Shown here piece by piece: positions 9,825 to 18,844 of a DNA stretch of 59,874 nucleotides (position 1 is its first letter; the number at the start of each line of letters is the position of its first letter). Source of the DNA: a bacterium (GTDB lineage Bacteria; Chloroflexota; Dormibacteria; Aeolococcales; Bog-877); NCBI GenBank assembly GCA_021801645.1, contig JAJYXT010000054.1:1-59874 (forward strand), in the 5' to 3' direction. The notes under the pieces are model-generated. The model worked only from the letters and a program-made list of their open reading frames with translations, was not told the origin of the DNA and did no database searches. The position numbers and the translations under genes were made by a program.

Positions 9825-10708
9825 CTAAGCACCCCCGGCTGGCAGGTCAGCTTCTCGGCGTGGGTGTAGACGTTGCCGCCCCCGGGCCGCAGGAATCCCA
9901 CCAGGGTGATGCCGGTTGACTCGGCGACCTCGACGGCCAGTGACGAGGGCGCCGAGATCGAGGCCACCACGGCGATCCCGGCAGCCGCAGCCTTCTGGAC
10001 GATCTCAAAGCCGGCCCGGCCGCTGACCACCAGGCAGGAGTCGGTCAGCGGGAGACGGTCCGCCAGGAGCATCCGGCCGACCAGCTTGTCCACCGCGTTG
10101 TGACGGCCTACATCCTCCGCCACCTCCAGCTCGTCCGACCCCGGGAGAAGCAGACCGGCGGCGTGCAGCCCCCCGGTGGAACGAAAGAGCTGCTGTGCGG
10201 ACTTGAGCAGATCGGGCAGCCGCTGCAGACGTTCCACTTCGAAGGTCCCGCTTCCCCCCACCCACTGGTGGGTCCGGCGAATGGCGTCGAGGGTGGCGGC
10301 GCCGCAGATGCCGCAGGCGCTGCTGGAGGGAAGGGCCCTCTGCCAGCCCGAGGAACCCTGGGTCCAGGGGTGCAGCAGGTGGACATCGACGAGGTTCTCC
10401 GCCTCCGGGTCGAGCTCGACCTGGAGGCCACCTCTGCCAAGCATCCCCTCACCGCTCGGCGCCAACCGCACCTGCGCCACCTCGGCCCGGTGGCGAACGA
10501 TCTGCTCGGAGTGGAGCAGGCCCAGCGCCAGCTCCAGGTCGGAGCCGGGGGTCCGCATCAGGATGCCCAGTGGCATCGAGTCGACCAGGACCTGCAGAGG
10601 GTCCTCGCGGACCACGTGGTCCATGGCCTCCAGAGGTCCCTGCGGCGACAGCCTCTTCACCTTCACCGCGACCTCGCCGGCTCGAGCCACAGGGTTCGGG
10701 GATTGCAC
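9821..10708 (-). CDS. fdhD: formate dehydrogenase accessory sulfurtransferase FdhD
   Basis: A 295-residue FdhD, which transfers sulfur from a cysteine desulfurase to the Mo/W cofactor of formate dehydrogenases. The catalytic motif CGICG lies in SSACGICGAATLDAI. Other family segments are MRTPGSDLELALGLLHSE, VEDVGRHNAVDKLVG (here AEDVGRHNAVDKLVGRM) and VSGRAGFEIVQKAA. It starts at a GTG and heads the fdhD-mobA-DUF6457 operon. No formate dehydrogenase structural gene is in the window. Confidence 0.95.
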   Translation of the reverse strand: MQSPNPVARAGEVAVKVKRLSPQGPLEAMDHVVREDPLQVLVDSMPLGILMRTPGSDLELALGLLHSEQIVRHRAEVAQVRLAPSGEGMLGRGGLQVELDPEAENLVDVHLLHPWTQGSSGWQRALPSSSACGICGAATLDAIRRTHQWVGGSGTFEVERLQRLPDLLKSAQQLFRSTGGLHAAGLLLPGSDELEVAEDVGRHNAVDKLVGRMLLADRLPLTDSCLVVSGRAGFEIVQKAAAAGIAVVASISAPSSLAVEVAESTGITLVGFLRPGGGNVYTHAEKLTCQPGVLR

Positions 10709-10743
10709 GCGGCGATCCTACATCGCCGCATGGGCGCGGCCGG

Positions 10744-11772
10744 TTAGGTGGTCTCGTCGTGGGGGCAGCTGCCCACCGGCTCGGCGTGGTGGCAGCCACA
10801 GCTCTCCCCGAGCTCGAGCAGCAGGAGGTCGCCGTCCGGGTAGTGGAGACGTGGGCCCGGGCGGCCGTCGTCCGCCGCCACGGGGACGGCCCGGCGCACA
10901 TAGGCGAGGCGGCCCTCGTGAAAGGCGGCGGCCAGCATGTTGGGGTCGCCAGCCCGCACCATGCGGTCGGCGGTGATCACCGAGTCCAGGCCGTCGATCC
11001 GCCGGTGGCCGACCGAGGTGTAATAGGAACCCTTGGAGATATCCATCGGCTCGCCCGGCGCTCCCCGCAGCGCCTCATCCACCACCTGGGATACGTGCCG
11101 CCACGCGATCTCGGTGAGGCGCCGGGTCAGGGTGCCGGCGGTATCGCGGGGGCGAACCGCCTCCCGGGCCTGGAAGAGGAGGGGGCCGGCATCGATTCCC
11201 GCCGCCACCCTCTGGAAGCTCACTCCCGACTCGGGCTCGCCGTTGGCCAGCGCCCAGTACACCGGCTCCGGCCCGCGGTAGCTGGGGAGGAGCGAGGGGT
11301 GGACGTTCACCCACCCCATGGGCGGGATCTCAAGAGCCCGGCGGTGGAGGATCTGGTCGAAGCTGGCGACCACGAACAGGTCAGCGTCCAACCGGCGGAG
11401 CAGGGCCAGGGAGTCGTACTCATTGACGCGGGCCAGTCGCAGCAGGGGCACCCCAAGGTGGTCAGCCACCTGACTCAGCGCGTTCTCCCCGGCAATGGCG
11501 GGGTTGGCCCCGAGGCTGGTGGCCAGTCCGACCAACTGCACCTTGGAGCGGAGGAGGCCCAGCAGGATGAGAAGGCTGTAGTCCGAGGGGAAGCCGACGA
11601 ACCCCACCCGCCGGCCACGGGCACCGATCGCCCCTGTTCCCTGGAATGGGATGGGGATCACGAGGTCGGGGACCATCCGGAACTCGGATTTGGCCAAGAG
11701 CCACTCCTCCACGCTGGCGAGCCAGGGGGTGAGGGCGTGCGGGGTCGTTGGAGATGTGGGCAACTCCGCCAT
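10744..11772 (-). CDS. formyltransferase-family protein (Fmt-like)
   Basis: A 342-residue protein with a formyl_trans_N core. It has a Rossmann-like start RRVGFVGFPSDYSLLILLGLL, then ADLFVVASFDQILHRRALEIP and the signature region NVHPSLLPSYRGPEPVYWAL, in which the N-x-H-x-S-L-L-P-x-Y-R-G catalytic loop of 10-formyl-tetrahydrofolate-dependent transferases is intact. The C-terminal region contains a Cys/His cluster (SCGCHHAEPVGSC) not typical of Met-tRNA formyltransferase, so it may act on a different substrate. It is probably not the housekeeping fmt. Confidence 0.75.
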   Translation of the reverse strand: MAELPTSPTTPHALTPWLASVEEWLLAKSEFRMVPDLVIPIPFQGTGAIGARGRRVGFVGFPSDYSLLILLGLLRSKVQLVGLATSLGANPAIAGENALSQVADHLGVPLLRLARVNEYDSLALLRRLDADLFVVASFDQILHRRALEIPPMGWVNVHPSLLPSYRGPEPVYWALANGEPESGVSFQRVAAGIDAGPLLFQAREAVRPRDTAGTLTRRLTEIAWRHVSQVVDEALRGAPGEPMDISKGSYYTSVGHRRIDGLDSVITADRMVRAGDPNMLAAAFHEGRLAYVRRAVPVAADDGRPGPRLHYPDGDLLLLELGESCGCHHAEPVGSCPHDETT

Positions 11773-11870
11773 GTTACCGGTGGGTGGGCCGGGGCACTGT
11801 CCCTCCCGTCACCGAACCGTTTAGCTCCCGAAACTCGATTGCGGTAAGGAGCTGTCACACTGCGGCGCAG

Positions 11871-13790
11871 ATGGCTCAGGAACTGCGAGCGCACGCCGCG
11901 ACCAATCCACTCACCCAAGGTCTGACCGACATGGCCCAGTCCTGGGGGCGTCTGGCCGCGGAGCTGGTGCCCCAGGTCCCTGAGCTCCCCGGCCTCATCC
12001 AGCAGTCAGTGGCCTCCCTCGACGGGCAGGACATCACCGAGGAACGGCTCGAGGCGGCGGCCCGGGACATCGCCTCCCACGTGGAGGAGGCGGGCTACTC
12101 CGCGGAGGCCGCCCAGCTGCTGCGCCGGATGGGCCGGGCGATGTACGAGCTGCTTCTGGTCCTCGCTACCCAGGAGGAGCTGCGCGCCATGGGCATGCTT
12201 CTCGCGGTGGCTCCCAACCCCGTCGTCGAGGCCCCGCGCCCCAGGCCGCCGGAATCTCAGCCGTCGCGCCCGGCCACTCCGATGGCCGGCCCTGGCGCCG
12301 TGCCAGCCCCATCGTCGGCTCCCCCTGCCACACCGCTGAACGGGGCAACCAGCGGGCCGACCGCCTCCGCCACTGTGAAGGCGGCTGCCCAGGTCGTGCC
12401 CGCCCCTCCGCGCCCTGCGGCGGCGCCTATATCCCCAGCCGCGGCCGCCCCGGCACCCCCCCGGCCCCTGACATCCAGGCCAGGCCCCACGCGGCCCGGC
12501 CCCGTGTCCGGCCCGCAGACGGTTCCTCCGCCCGCCCCCCCGGGGGCTACCCTCCAGCCGGTCCAGGCCACCCAGGCGCCGGTGGCACCGCGTCCCATCG
12601 CGGTGCCACCCCCGCCCGCCCCGGCGGGCCAGCGTCCGCCAGGTGCGCCTCCCTCCACCCGAGAGCCACTCTCCTCCAACGCGCCCCAGGGTGCGAAGGC
12701 CGTTCCACCCCCTCCCGCCGCCGGCATCCCCCGGCCCCCGGCGCCGGTCGCCACTGGGCCGGTGCCCACCCCCACGGCCCCCCGGGCGCCGGAGTTCGGG
12801 CCCGGCCCGGTGGCCACTCCCCCCACCGCGTCTCGTCCGCCGACCGCCCCTCCGGCTGGGGTTGTCCCAGCCTCGCCGGGCCCGGTGCCAACCCCGGCCT
12901 CCCCGATGTCATCGTCACCCGCCGTTCCGCCCACTGCCCCCATGGAGCAGGCGGGCGCGGCGGAGCCGACCGTGGTGGCTGCCGCCGCGGCGTCGATCCC
13001 GGGTGCTCCGGAGGTGCCAGAGGCCGACCTCTGGGGCTTCGACCCTTCAGAGCGGGAGCCGGAGCCGGTGGTCGAGGCTCTGCCTCCCGGACCCCCGTTG
13101 GAGGTCGCCTCCACTCTGGTGGAGCCTCAGTCGCCTCCGGCCGTCGAGCGTCCGGCCCTCGGCCCCGGCGTCTGGACGGTTCGTCTCTCGCCTCGCCGGG
13201 CTCAGGCGCGGGACCGGAAGGTTGAGGCTCGGCGTCACGAGCTGAAGCCGCTGATCGAGGAGATCGTGCAGCAGGTGCACGAGCAGCGCCGCGCCGTCTC
13301 CGACCGGGGTCCGGCGAAGCAAGCGGTTCGAGCCTCGGCCGAGGCGGTACCACCGGCCGACCTGACTCTGGCCACTGGGCAGCTGAACGACCTTCTCGAG
13401 GCGGGCCAGCACGAACGCGCCACCGCCCTGGTCCTTCGGGTCACCGAGGCCTTCCCCGGCGAGGCGTCCGCAGAGCTGGCCTGCCGTGCCGGCGAGGCGT
13501 GCCGGGCGGTCAAGCAGGACGATCTGGCCGTCCTCAACCTCACCACCGCCGTGCTCGCCGCGCCTCCCTATGAGCAGGCCTGCTGGCAGCTGGCGGGGAT
13601 GGCGCTGGAGAACAAGGATCCCCAGCTGGCGCCGATCTGGCTGGAGTTCGTGGCCCGCTTGCTGCGGGTACGTGGCGCCGACGAGGACGCGGTAGTGGTG
13701 TACCGGCAGCTGGTGAACCTCTGCCCCCGACGGCAGGACGTGCGCGAGATCCTCAGCTCGGCCTCGCTCACCGGAAGTCTGCCCGACTGA
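11871..13790 (+). CDS. proline-rich protein with C-terminal TPR-like region
   Basis: A 639-residue protein from the ATG at 11871. An upstream in-frame extension to 11748 overlaps the divergent gene and lacks protein-like composition. Residues 1-110 are a helical domain; ~113-383 are a very Pro/Ala/Thr-rich, presumably disordered linker; ~430-639 hold a basic helix (RRAQARDRKVEARRHELK) followed by TPR-like helical pairs such as ADLTLATGQLNDLLEAGQHE and ELACRAGEACRAVKQDDLA. The layout suggests a scaffold or tethering protein. I do not recognise a named family. Confidence 0.7.
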   Translation: MAQELRAHAATNPLTQGLTDMAQSWGRLAAELVPQVPELPGLIQQSVASLDGQDITEERLEAAARDIASHVEEAGYSAEAAQLLRRMGRAMYELLLVLATQEELRAMGMLLAVAPNPVVEAPRPRPPESQPSRPATPMAGPGAVPAPSSAPPATPLNGATSGPTASATVKAAAQVVPAPPRPAAAPISPAAAAPAPPRPLTSRPGPTRPGPVSGPQTVPPPAPPGATLQPVQATQAPVAPRPIAVPPPPAPAGQRPPGAPPSTREPLSSNAPQGAKAVPPPPAAGIPRPPAPVATGPVPTPTAPRAPEFGPGPVATPPTASRPPTAPPAGVVPASPGPVPTPASPMSSSPAVPPTAPMEQAGAAEPTVVAAAAASIPGAPEVPEADLWGFDPSEREPEPVVEALPPGPPLEVASTLVEPQSPPAVERPALGPGVWTVRLSPRRAQARDRKVEARRHELKPLIEEIVQQVHEQRRAVSDRGPAKQAVRASAEAVPPADLTLATGQLNDLLEAGQHERATALVLRVTEAFPGEASAELACRAGEACRAVKQDDLAVLNLTTAVLAAPPYEQACWQLAGMALENKDPQLAPIWLEFVARLLRVRGADEDAVVVYRQLVNLCPRRQDVREILSSASLTGSLPD

Positions 13791-13805
13791 TCCTCGCCCC
13801 GCATC

Positions 13806-14537
13806 ATGGGGAGGATGGGATCCTCACCGCGGGCCAGATGGCGTCCGAGAGGGGCCGGGATCCGGCCGCTGGTGGTGGCCCACCGCGGCCTGGTCGGCCC
13901 GGCCCCTGAGAACACCTTGGAGTCGATCAGGGCCGCCATCGCAGCCGGCGCCGACGCGGCGGAGGTGGACGTCCGCCGCGATCGGGGCGGACGCCTGATC
14001 CTGGCTCACGACCCATTGCCGGTGGCCAGCGGAGCGGTGGATCCCTCGCGCCTCCCCGGGGGCGCTCCGGAGCCGGTCGCATTGGCAGACGCGCTGGCTC
14101 TGGCGCGGGGCCGGCTCGGTCTAAACCTGGAGGTGAAGGAAGCGGGGCTGGCGGCCGAGGTGGCCGCCGCCATCAGCGACCTATCGTCACCCCAGGAGAT
14201 CCTGGTCAGCTCCTTCCTCGAATCTGAGATCGAAAACCTGGCACACGTGCTGCCGGAGTGCCCGACCGGGTTGGTGCGTGGTGCCCTGGGCGTAACCGGG
14301 CGACGGCTCCCCGGCGTGGTACGACAGGCCCTGGCCTGCGGGGCGACCCATCTGGTGATCGAACGGCACCGGGCCCGGGACAGGGTGCTCGATGGGGCCG
14401 GGGACTCCGGCCTCGAGGTGCTGGTCTGGACCGTGAACCAACCCAGGCAGCTCCGGCGCTTCCTCCACGATGACCGGATCTCGGGAGTGATAACCGATCA
14501 CGCGAGGCAAGCTCTGAAGCTGCGCGCCGAGGGCTGA
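13806..14537 (+). CDS. glycerophosphodiester phosphodiesterase family protein
   Basis: A 243-residue GDPD TIM-barrel protein hydrolysing glycerophosphodiesters to glycerol-3-phosphate and an alcohol. Motifs are VVAHRGLVGPAPENTLESI (HRG and the ENT metal-ligand region), AAEVDVRRDRGGRLILAHDP (E-x-D and the HD pair), LNLEVKE and the late VLVWTVNQP. All the usual metal and acid/base residues appear to be present. It lies 16 bases after the TPR-like gene and could be cotranscribed. Confidence 0.9.
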   Translation: MGRMGSSPRARWRPRGAGIRPLVVAHRGLVGPAPENTLESIRAAIAAGADAAEVDVRRDRGGRLILAHDPLPVASGAVDPSRLPGGAPEPVALADALALARGRLGLNLEVKEAGLAAEVAAAISDLSSPQEILVSSFLESEIENLAHVLPECPTGLVRGALGVTGRRLPGVVRQALACGATHLVIERHRARDRVLDGAGDSGLEVLVWTVNQPRQLRRFLHDDRISGVITDHARQALKLRAEG

Positions 14538-14607
14538 CTGGCCGGCGCTACCGGAGGCGGGCAGGCAGCCGGTTGTCGTTCCACCCGGCGCGTGGTACAT
14601 TTGTTCG

Positions 14608-17061
14608 ATGAGCGCCGGACAGCGGGTGAGCGCGATCCCCGGGCCGACCCCACAGCTCTGGGACGCTGTCTTGGACGATCCCAGGATCCAGGAGCTGATC
14701 GTCCTGGACCGGGAGCTTCCTCCCCAGCCCGCGCGCACCTTGCCGTTCCCGCTGGCGCTCCACGACGTGGTCCGGGACGCGCTCGTGGCCCGGGGCATCA
14801 CGGACTTGTACAGCCACCAGGCGGAGGCGATCGCGGCGGCCCTCGCGGGGGAGGACGTGGCGGTGGTGACGCCCACCGCGTCGGGCAAGTCGCTCTGTTA
14901 TTTGCTTCCGGTACTGGATGCTGTGGCCCGGGACCCGGACGCCACGGCCATCCTCCTTTACCCCACCAAGGCTCTGGCACAGGACCAGTTCCAGGCGGTG
15001 CGGTCGCTGTCAGCGGCGGCGGGGATCGAGCTGCGCACATTCACCTATGACGGAGACACCCCTCCGGGCGCGCGAGCAGCCCTGCGCCAGGCGGGTCAGG
15101 TGGTGCTCACCAATCCTGACATGCTGCACACCGGGATCCTGCCCAACCACACCAACTGGGTCCGGCTCTTCTCCGGCCTTCGCTACGTGGTGCTCGACGA
15201 GCTGCACACCTATCGCGGCGTCTTCGGCAGTCACGTGGCCAACGTGCTGCGCCGACTGGGCCGGATCGCCAGCTTCTACGGGGCCAGCCCCAGATACATC
15301 TGCACCTCCGCAACCATCGCCAACCCCGGCGAGCTGGCGGCCCAGCTCCTGGGCCGGCCGGTCCGCCTCGTGTCACAGAGTGGGGCTCCCACCCCCCGGC
15401 GCCGGCTGGTGGTGCTGAACCCGCCCCTGGTGGACCGGAGTCTAGGGGTCCGCCGAAGCGCCAGCCTGGAGGCGCGCCGGCTGGTGCCCAAGCTGGTCGA
15501 GTCTGGCGCCCAGGCCATCGTCTTCAGTCAGACCCGTCTTCAGGTGGAGCTCCTGGTGAACTACCTGGGGAGTGAGATTCCCTCTGTGCCAGGGACGCCG
15601 GGACCGACCGTGCGTGCCTATCGGGGAGGGTACCTGCCGCTGGAGCGGCGGGCCATCGAGGCCGGGCTCCGCTCCGGTGCGGTGCGCTGCGTGGTCGCCA
15701 CCAGCGCTCTCGAGCTCGGTGTGGACATAGGGCAGCTGGACGCGGCGGTGCTGGTGGGATTCCCCGGCACCATCTCCAGCTGCTGGCAGCGTCTGGGACG
15801 GGCGGGACGCCGCACCGCCGACGCCCTCCATCTGCTGATCACCGGCGGTGGGCCGCTCGACCAGTTCATCGCCCATCACCCGGAGTACCTGCTGGAGCGG
15901 GCACCAGAGCGCGCGGTGATCGACCCGGACAATCTGCTGGTCCTGGCCGGACACCTTCAGGCGGCGGTTTTCGAGCTGCCGATGCGGGATGGCGAGGCCT
16001 TCGGCACCACGGATGTCTCGGGGCTGCTCCAACTGCTGGCGGAGGATGGGCTGGTGCACCTGGGAAGCGGCAGCTGGCATTGGACGGCGGACGCCTTCCC
16101 AGCCGAGGCGATCAGCCTCAGGACCGCCTCCAGCAGCAACGTGGTCATCATCGACACGTCCGGGGCCCCCGCAGGACCGTCCCAGGGGCCCCAGGGACAG
16201 CGATCAGGGAGCTCCATCGGCCACTCGGGCACCGGGGCCAGGGTGGTGGGGGAGCTGGATGAGTGGTCCGCTCCCATGCTGGTCCACGACGACGCCATCT
16301 ACATGCATCAGGGCCGCCAGTACCACGTCGAGAGGCTGGACTGGGAGGAGCATCGGGCGTACGTTCACCCCGTCTCCGTCGACTACTACACCGACGCCGA
16401 CCTGCGCGTCGGCCTCCAGGTCCTGGAGCGGATGGCCGGCCCGCTGATTGACCCTGGCCGGGCCACCTCGAGGTCTCACGGCGAGGTGCGGGTGAGCGTG
16501 CTGGCGGCGATGTACCGAAAGATCCGGCTGCTCACCCATGAGACCGTCGGGGCCGGTCCCATCCGGGTGCCGGAGCGCGACCTGCAGACCAACGCCTACT
16601 GGTGCTCCCTGCGGATCGGATCGACCTGGCCTGGCCTGGAGATGGGAATCGAGGGATTCGGCCACCTGCTCGGTCAGGCCGCCTGCCTCTTGGCCATGTG
16701 CGACCATCGGGACCTCGGTGTCGTAACCGAGGTCCGCGCCGCGCTGGGGGCCGTCCCGGCGGCCCGCCGGGCGACAGCCCCCGCGGAGTTCACGGTGGAG
16801 CCCGGGCAGGAGGCTCAGCCCGGCGGGCTGTCCTCAGAGTCCGACGCCGCCGCCGTGTTCATCTACGACTCCCATCCCGGTGGTGTGGGTCTCAGCGCCA
16901 AACTCTTTGACCTGCATCAGGAGCTGCTGGCCGCCGCCACCAGCCTGCTGAGGGAGTGCGACTGCGCGGCGGGCTGTCCCGCCTGCGTCGGTCCGATAGC
17001 CGGCCTGGAGCAGGGTGCCAAGCTGCTCACGCTGCGTCTGGTTGAGGAGGCCGGGTGGTGA
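14608..17061 (+). CDS. mrfA: MrfA/YprA-type DEAD-box repair helicase
   Basis: An 817-residue superfamily 2 helicase. Motifs: Walker A PTASGKSLCY, motif II VVLDELHTY, motif III CTSATI, motif V TSALELGVDIG and motif VI QRLGRAGRR. The C-terminus holds the DUF1998 Zn-binding cysteine cluster (ECDCAAGCPACVGP). This architecture is that of Bacillus subtilis YprA/MrfA, which works with the exonuclease YprB/MrfB in mitomycin-C damage repair independent of UvrABC. The last seven bases overlap the mrfB-like gene, which strongly supports that assignment. Confidence 0.9.
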   Translation: MSAGQRVSAIPGPTPQLWDAVLDDPRIQELIVLDRELPPQPARTLPFPLALHDVVRDALVARGITDLYSHQAEAIAAALAGEDVAVVTPTASGKSLCYLLPVLDAVARDPDATAILLYPTKALAQDQFQAVRSLSAAAGIELRTFTYDGDTPPGARAALRQAGQVVLTNPDMLHTGILPNHTNWVRLFSGLRYVVLDELHTYRGVFGSHVANVLRRLGRIASFYGASPRYICTSATIANPGELAAQLLGRPVRLVSQSGAPTPRRRLVVLNPPLVDRSLGVRRSASLEARRLVPKLVESGAQAIVFSQTRLQVELLVNYLGSEIPSVPGTPGPTVRAYRGGYLPLERRAIEAGLRSGAVRCVVATSALELGVDIGQLDAAVLVGFPGTISSCWQRLGRAGRRTADALHLLITGGGPLDQFIAHHPEYLLERAPERAVIDPDNLLVLAGHLQAAVFELPMRDGEAFGTTDVSGLLQLLAEDGLVHLGSGSWHWTADAFPAEAISLRTASSSNVVIIDTSGAPAGPSQGPQGQRSGSSIGHSGTGARVVGELDEWSAPMLVHDDAIYMHQGRQYHVERLDWEEHRAYVHPVSVDYYTDADLRVGLQVLERMAGPLIDPGRATSRSHGEVRVSVLAAMYRKIRLLTHETVGAGPIRVPERDLQTNAYWCSLRIGSTWPGLEMGIEGFGHLLGQAACLLAMCDHRDLGVVTEVRAALGAVPAARRATAPAEFTVEPGQEAQPGGLSSESDAAAVFIYDSHPGGVGLSAKLFDLHQELLAAATSLLRECDCAAGCPACVGPIAGLEQGAKLLTLRLVEEAGW

Positions 17062-18380
17062 CCCAGCCACTCAGACTCCGGCTCGCCGCCCTGCAGGGTG
17101 ATTCCCGCTTGCGGCTGGCGCCGCGTCCCTCCGGCCACGGCCATGAACCCAAGGGGACCCCCCCAGAGGGAGCTGTGGGGATTCGTGACCTAGGCTTCGC
17201 CTGGGACGAGGATCGGGGGATCTTCGTGCTTCGCGAAGCCATCCCGCTTGCGGAACTGGGGCTGCGCCCTGGCGCGTTCGAGTTCTCTCGCCTGGGAGCG
17301 GTGTCCGCCGCCGTCCCGCCAGAGGGCGGCCGGCTCCTCCTCTTCGATCTCGAGACCACTGGCCTCCAGCGGGGAGCGGGGACCGTGCCCTTCCTGTACG
17401 GGTGGGGGTGGCTGGACGGTCCACGCCTGCAGCTGGAGCAGTGGCTGCTGCCGCAGCTGGGCGCGGAGGAGCGGCTGGTGGAGGCGGCGGTCAGCCAGCT
17501 CAAGGCGGCGGAGCTGCTGGTCACCTACAACGGGGGAAGTTACGATCTGCCGCTGCTCCGCTCCCGCATGGTGATGGCCGGGGTGGATCGCGCCTGGCCG
17601 GCGACTCCCCACCTGGACCTCCTCCCGGTGGTGCGCCGCCTCTTCCGGCATCGCCTGGAGCGCTGCACCCTGAGGGCCGCCGAGGTGGAGCTGTTGCACC
17701 TCAAGCGGGAGGGCGACCTGCCCGGCCGAGAGGCCCCAGAACGCTTCTGGCAGTTCCTTCGAAACGGCGATGCTGCCCCGCTGGCGGCCGTGGTGCGCCA
17801 CAACCGAGAGGACGTGATATCCCTCCTTCGCCTCCTCGACCATGTGGTCCAGCATCTGGCCGTGGAAGATCCGGACCCCAGCGACTGGCTGAGCCTGGGG
17901 CGCTTCGCCGAGGCCCGGGGACGTCTGGAGGAGGCACACACCAGCTACCACAGGGCGGAGCAGCTCTCGCCGGCGCCGCTGGATCGCGTGGGTGCCCTCA
18001 GGCGAGCCCGGCTGCTGCGCCGACAGGACCGGCCGACAGAGGCGTTCGCTGCCTGGACCTCGATTTGGGAGAGGTGGCACGACCCCGAGGCTGCCGAGGC
18101 GCTCTGCGTTGACCTGGAGCATCGGCAGGCCGACCCGGCGTCCGCTCTGGAGCTGGCGAAGCTGGCCTTTCGCGAGGCACCGGTGGGGTGGGACCAGCGG
18201 TTTGCCCGCCGGATATGGAGACTCGAGGGCAGGGTGGGCGGGGTCCCGCAGCGGCCTGAGCCCGGCGCGGACCGCCCCTGGGCGGCCTGGCTCCCAGGAG
18301 GGGCGTCGTACCAGGCCTGGCTAGCCCTCCGGGGGCCGGAGCGGGGGAGGCGGGAGCGGCGGCTCACCGCGGTGGGGTAG
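17055..18380 (+). CDS. mrfB: MrfB/YprB-type 3'-5' exonuclease with helical C-terminus
   Basis: A 441-residue protein with an RNase H-like (DEDD) exonuclease domain at ~residues 80-270. The first acidic pair is in LLFDLETTGLQRGAG, the middle one in LVTYNGGSYDLPLLRS, and the last in VRHNREDVISLLRLLDH. The C-terminal ~150 residues are TPR-like helices (FAEARGRLEEAHTSYHRAE). It starts with tandem GTG codons overlapping the helicase stop; GAGGAGG just upstream is the ribosome site. It would degrade the strand opened by the helicase. The 3' end overlaps the convergent MerR-family gene by 60 bases. Confidence 0.88.
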   Translation: MVTQPLRLRLAALQGDSRLRLAPRPSGHGHEPKGTPPEGAVGIRDLGFAWDEDRGIFVLREAIPLAELGLRPGAFEFSRLGAVSAAVPPEGGRLLLFDLETTGLQRGAGTVPFLYGWGWLDGPRLQLEQWLLPQLGAEERLVEAAVSQLKAAELLVTYNGGSYDLPLLRSRMVMAGVDRAWPATPHLDLLPVVRRLFRHRLERCTLRAAEVELLHLKREGDLPGREAPERFWQFLRNGDAAPLAAVVRHNREDVISLLRLLDHVVQHLAVEDPDPSDWLSLGRFAEARGRLEEAHTSYHRAEQLSPAPLDRVGALRRARLLRRQDRPTEAFAAWTSIWERWHDPEAAEALCVDLEHRQADPASALELAKLAFREAPVGWDQRFARRIWRLEGRVGGVPQRPEPGADRPWAAWLPGGASYQAWLALRGPERGRRERRLTAVG

Positions 18381-18779
18381 GGGAGGGCGCCGGTCTTTCT
18401 CCGACGGGGGACGAGGGGGCAGCCGCTCCGCTATTAGCTGGTGGAAGTGGGGCTCCGCCGCCTGCCGCTGAAAGAGCAGGCGCAGGCGGGTGAGGGGGTC
18501 CTGTAGGGCGGCCTCCACCTCTCGTTCGGCCATCTCCCGGAGCAGCCTCAGGTCTGAGATCGAGGCCCCCGTTGATTCCAGCAGCTCCTGGATGAGCGCC
18601 ATGGCGAGCAGGTCGTGACGGCTGAAGTGGCGCCGACCCCTGGGGTCCCGTGACGGGCGGACCACCCCCAGCTGCTCCCAGTACCGCAGTACTCGGGCGC
18701 TCACGCCGATCTCCCGGCTGGCGTCGGCGATCAGCCGCTGCTGGTCCTGGTCCAGGGACTCATCGTCTTGACGCATCAC
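18321..18779 (-). CDS. MerR-family transcriptional regulator
   Basis: A 152-residue regulator. Residues ~13-80 form the MerR winged helix (SREIGVSARVLRYWEQLGVV followed by RRHFSRHDL). The effector part is short and ends in a Pro/Arg-rich tail without conserved metal-binding cysteines, so it does not look like a metal sensor of the ArsR/ZntR kind. It is divergent from the ArsB/NhaD-type permease, with a near-perfect dyad at the permease start, and is presumably its regulator. Confidence 0.85.
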   Translation of the reverse strand: MMRQDDESLDQDQQRLIADASREIGVSARVLRYWEQLGVVRPSRDPRGRRHFSRHDLLAMALIQELLESTGASISDLRLLREMAEREVEAALQDPLTRLRLLFQRQAAEPHFHQLIAERLPPRPPSEKDRRPPLPHRGEPPLPPPPLRPPEG

Positions 18780-18818
18780 TGTGAGGCCACGTCTACGACC
18801 TGAGAACGTGCATGCGAT

Positions 18819-18844
18819 ACACTTTACACAGATATGTTAAGTGT
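18819..18844. promoter_or_regulatory. dyad overlapping the permease start codon, probable MerR operator
   Basis: A 26-base imperfect palindrome with arms ACACTT and AAGTGT at its ends and 10 of 13 base pairs matching. It covers the ATG (18834) of the permease gene and a TACACT (-10-like, 18818-18823) ten bases upstream of that ATG. No ribosome site precedes the ATG, so a leaderless transcript is possible. A MerR gene starts 55 bases away on the other strand, which makes this its likely binding site. Confidence 0.55.

Noticed and set aside
12257-13114. Long Gly-rich minus-strand frame (285 codons)
   Set aside because: It is the antisense of the Pro/Ala-rich linker of the plus-strand gene; the repetitive Gly/Ala composition is a direct result of that.
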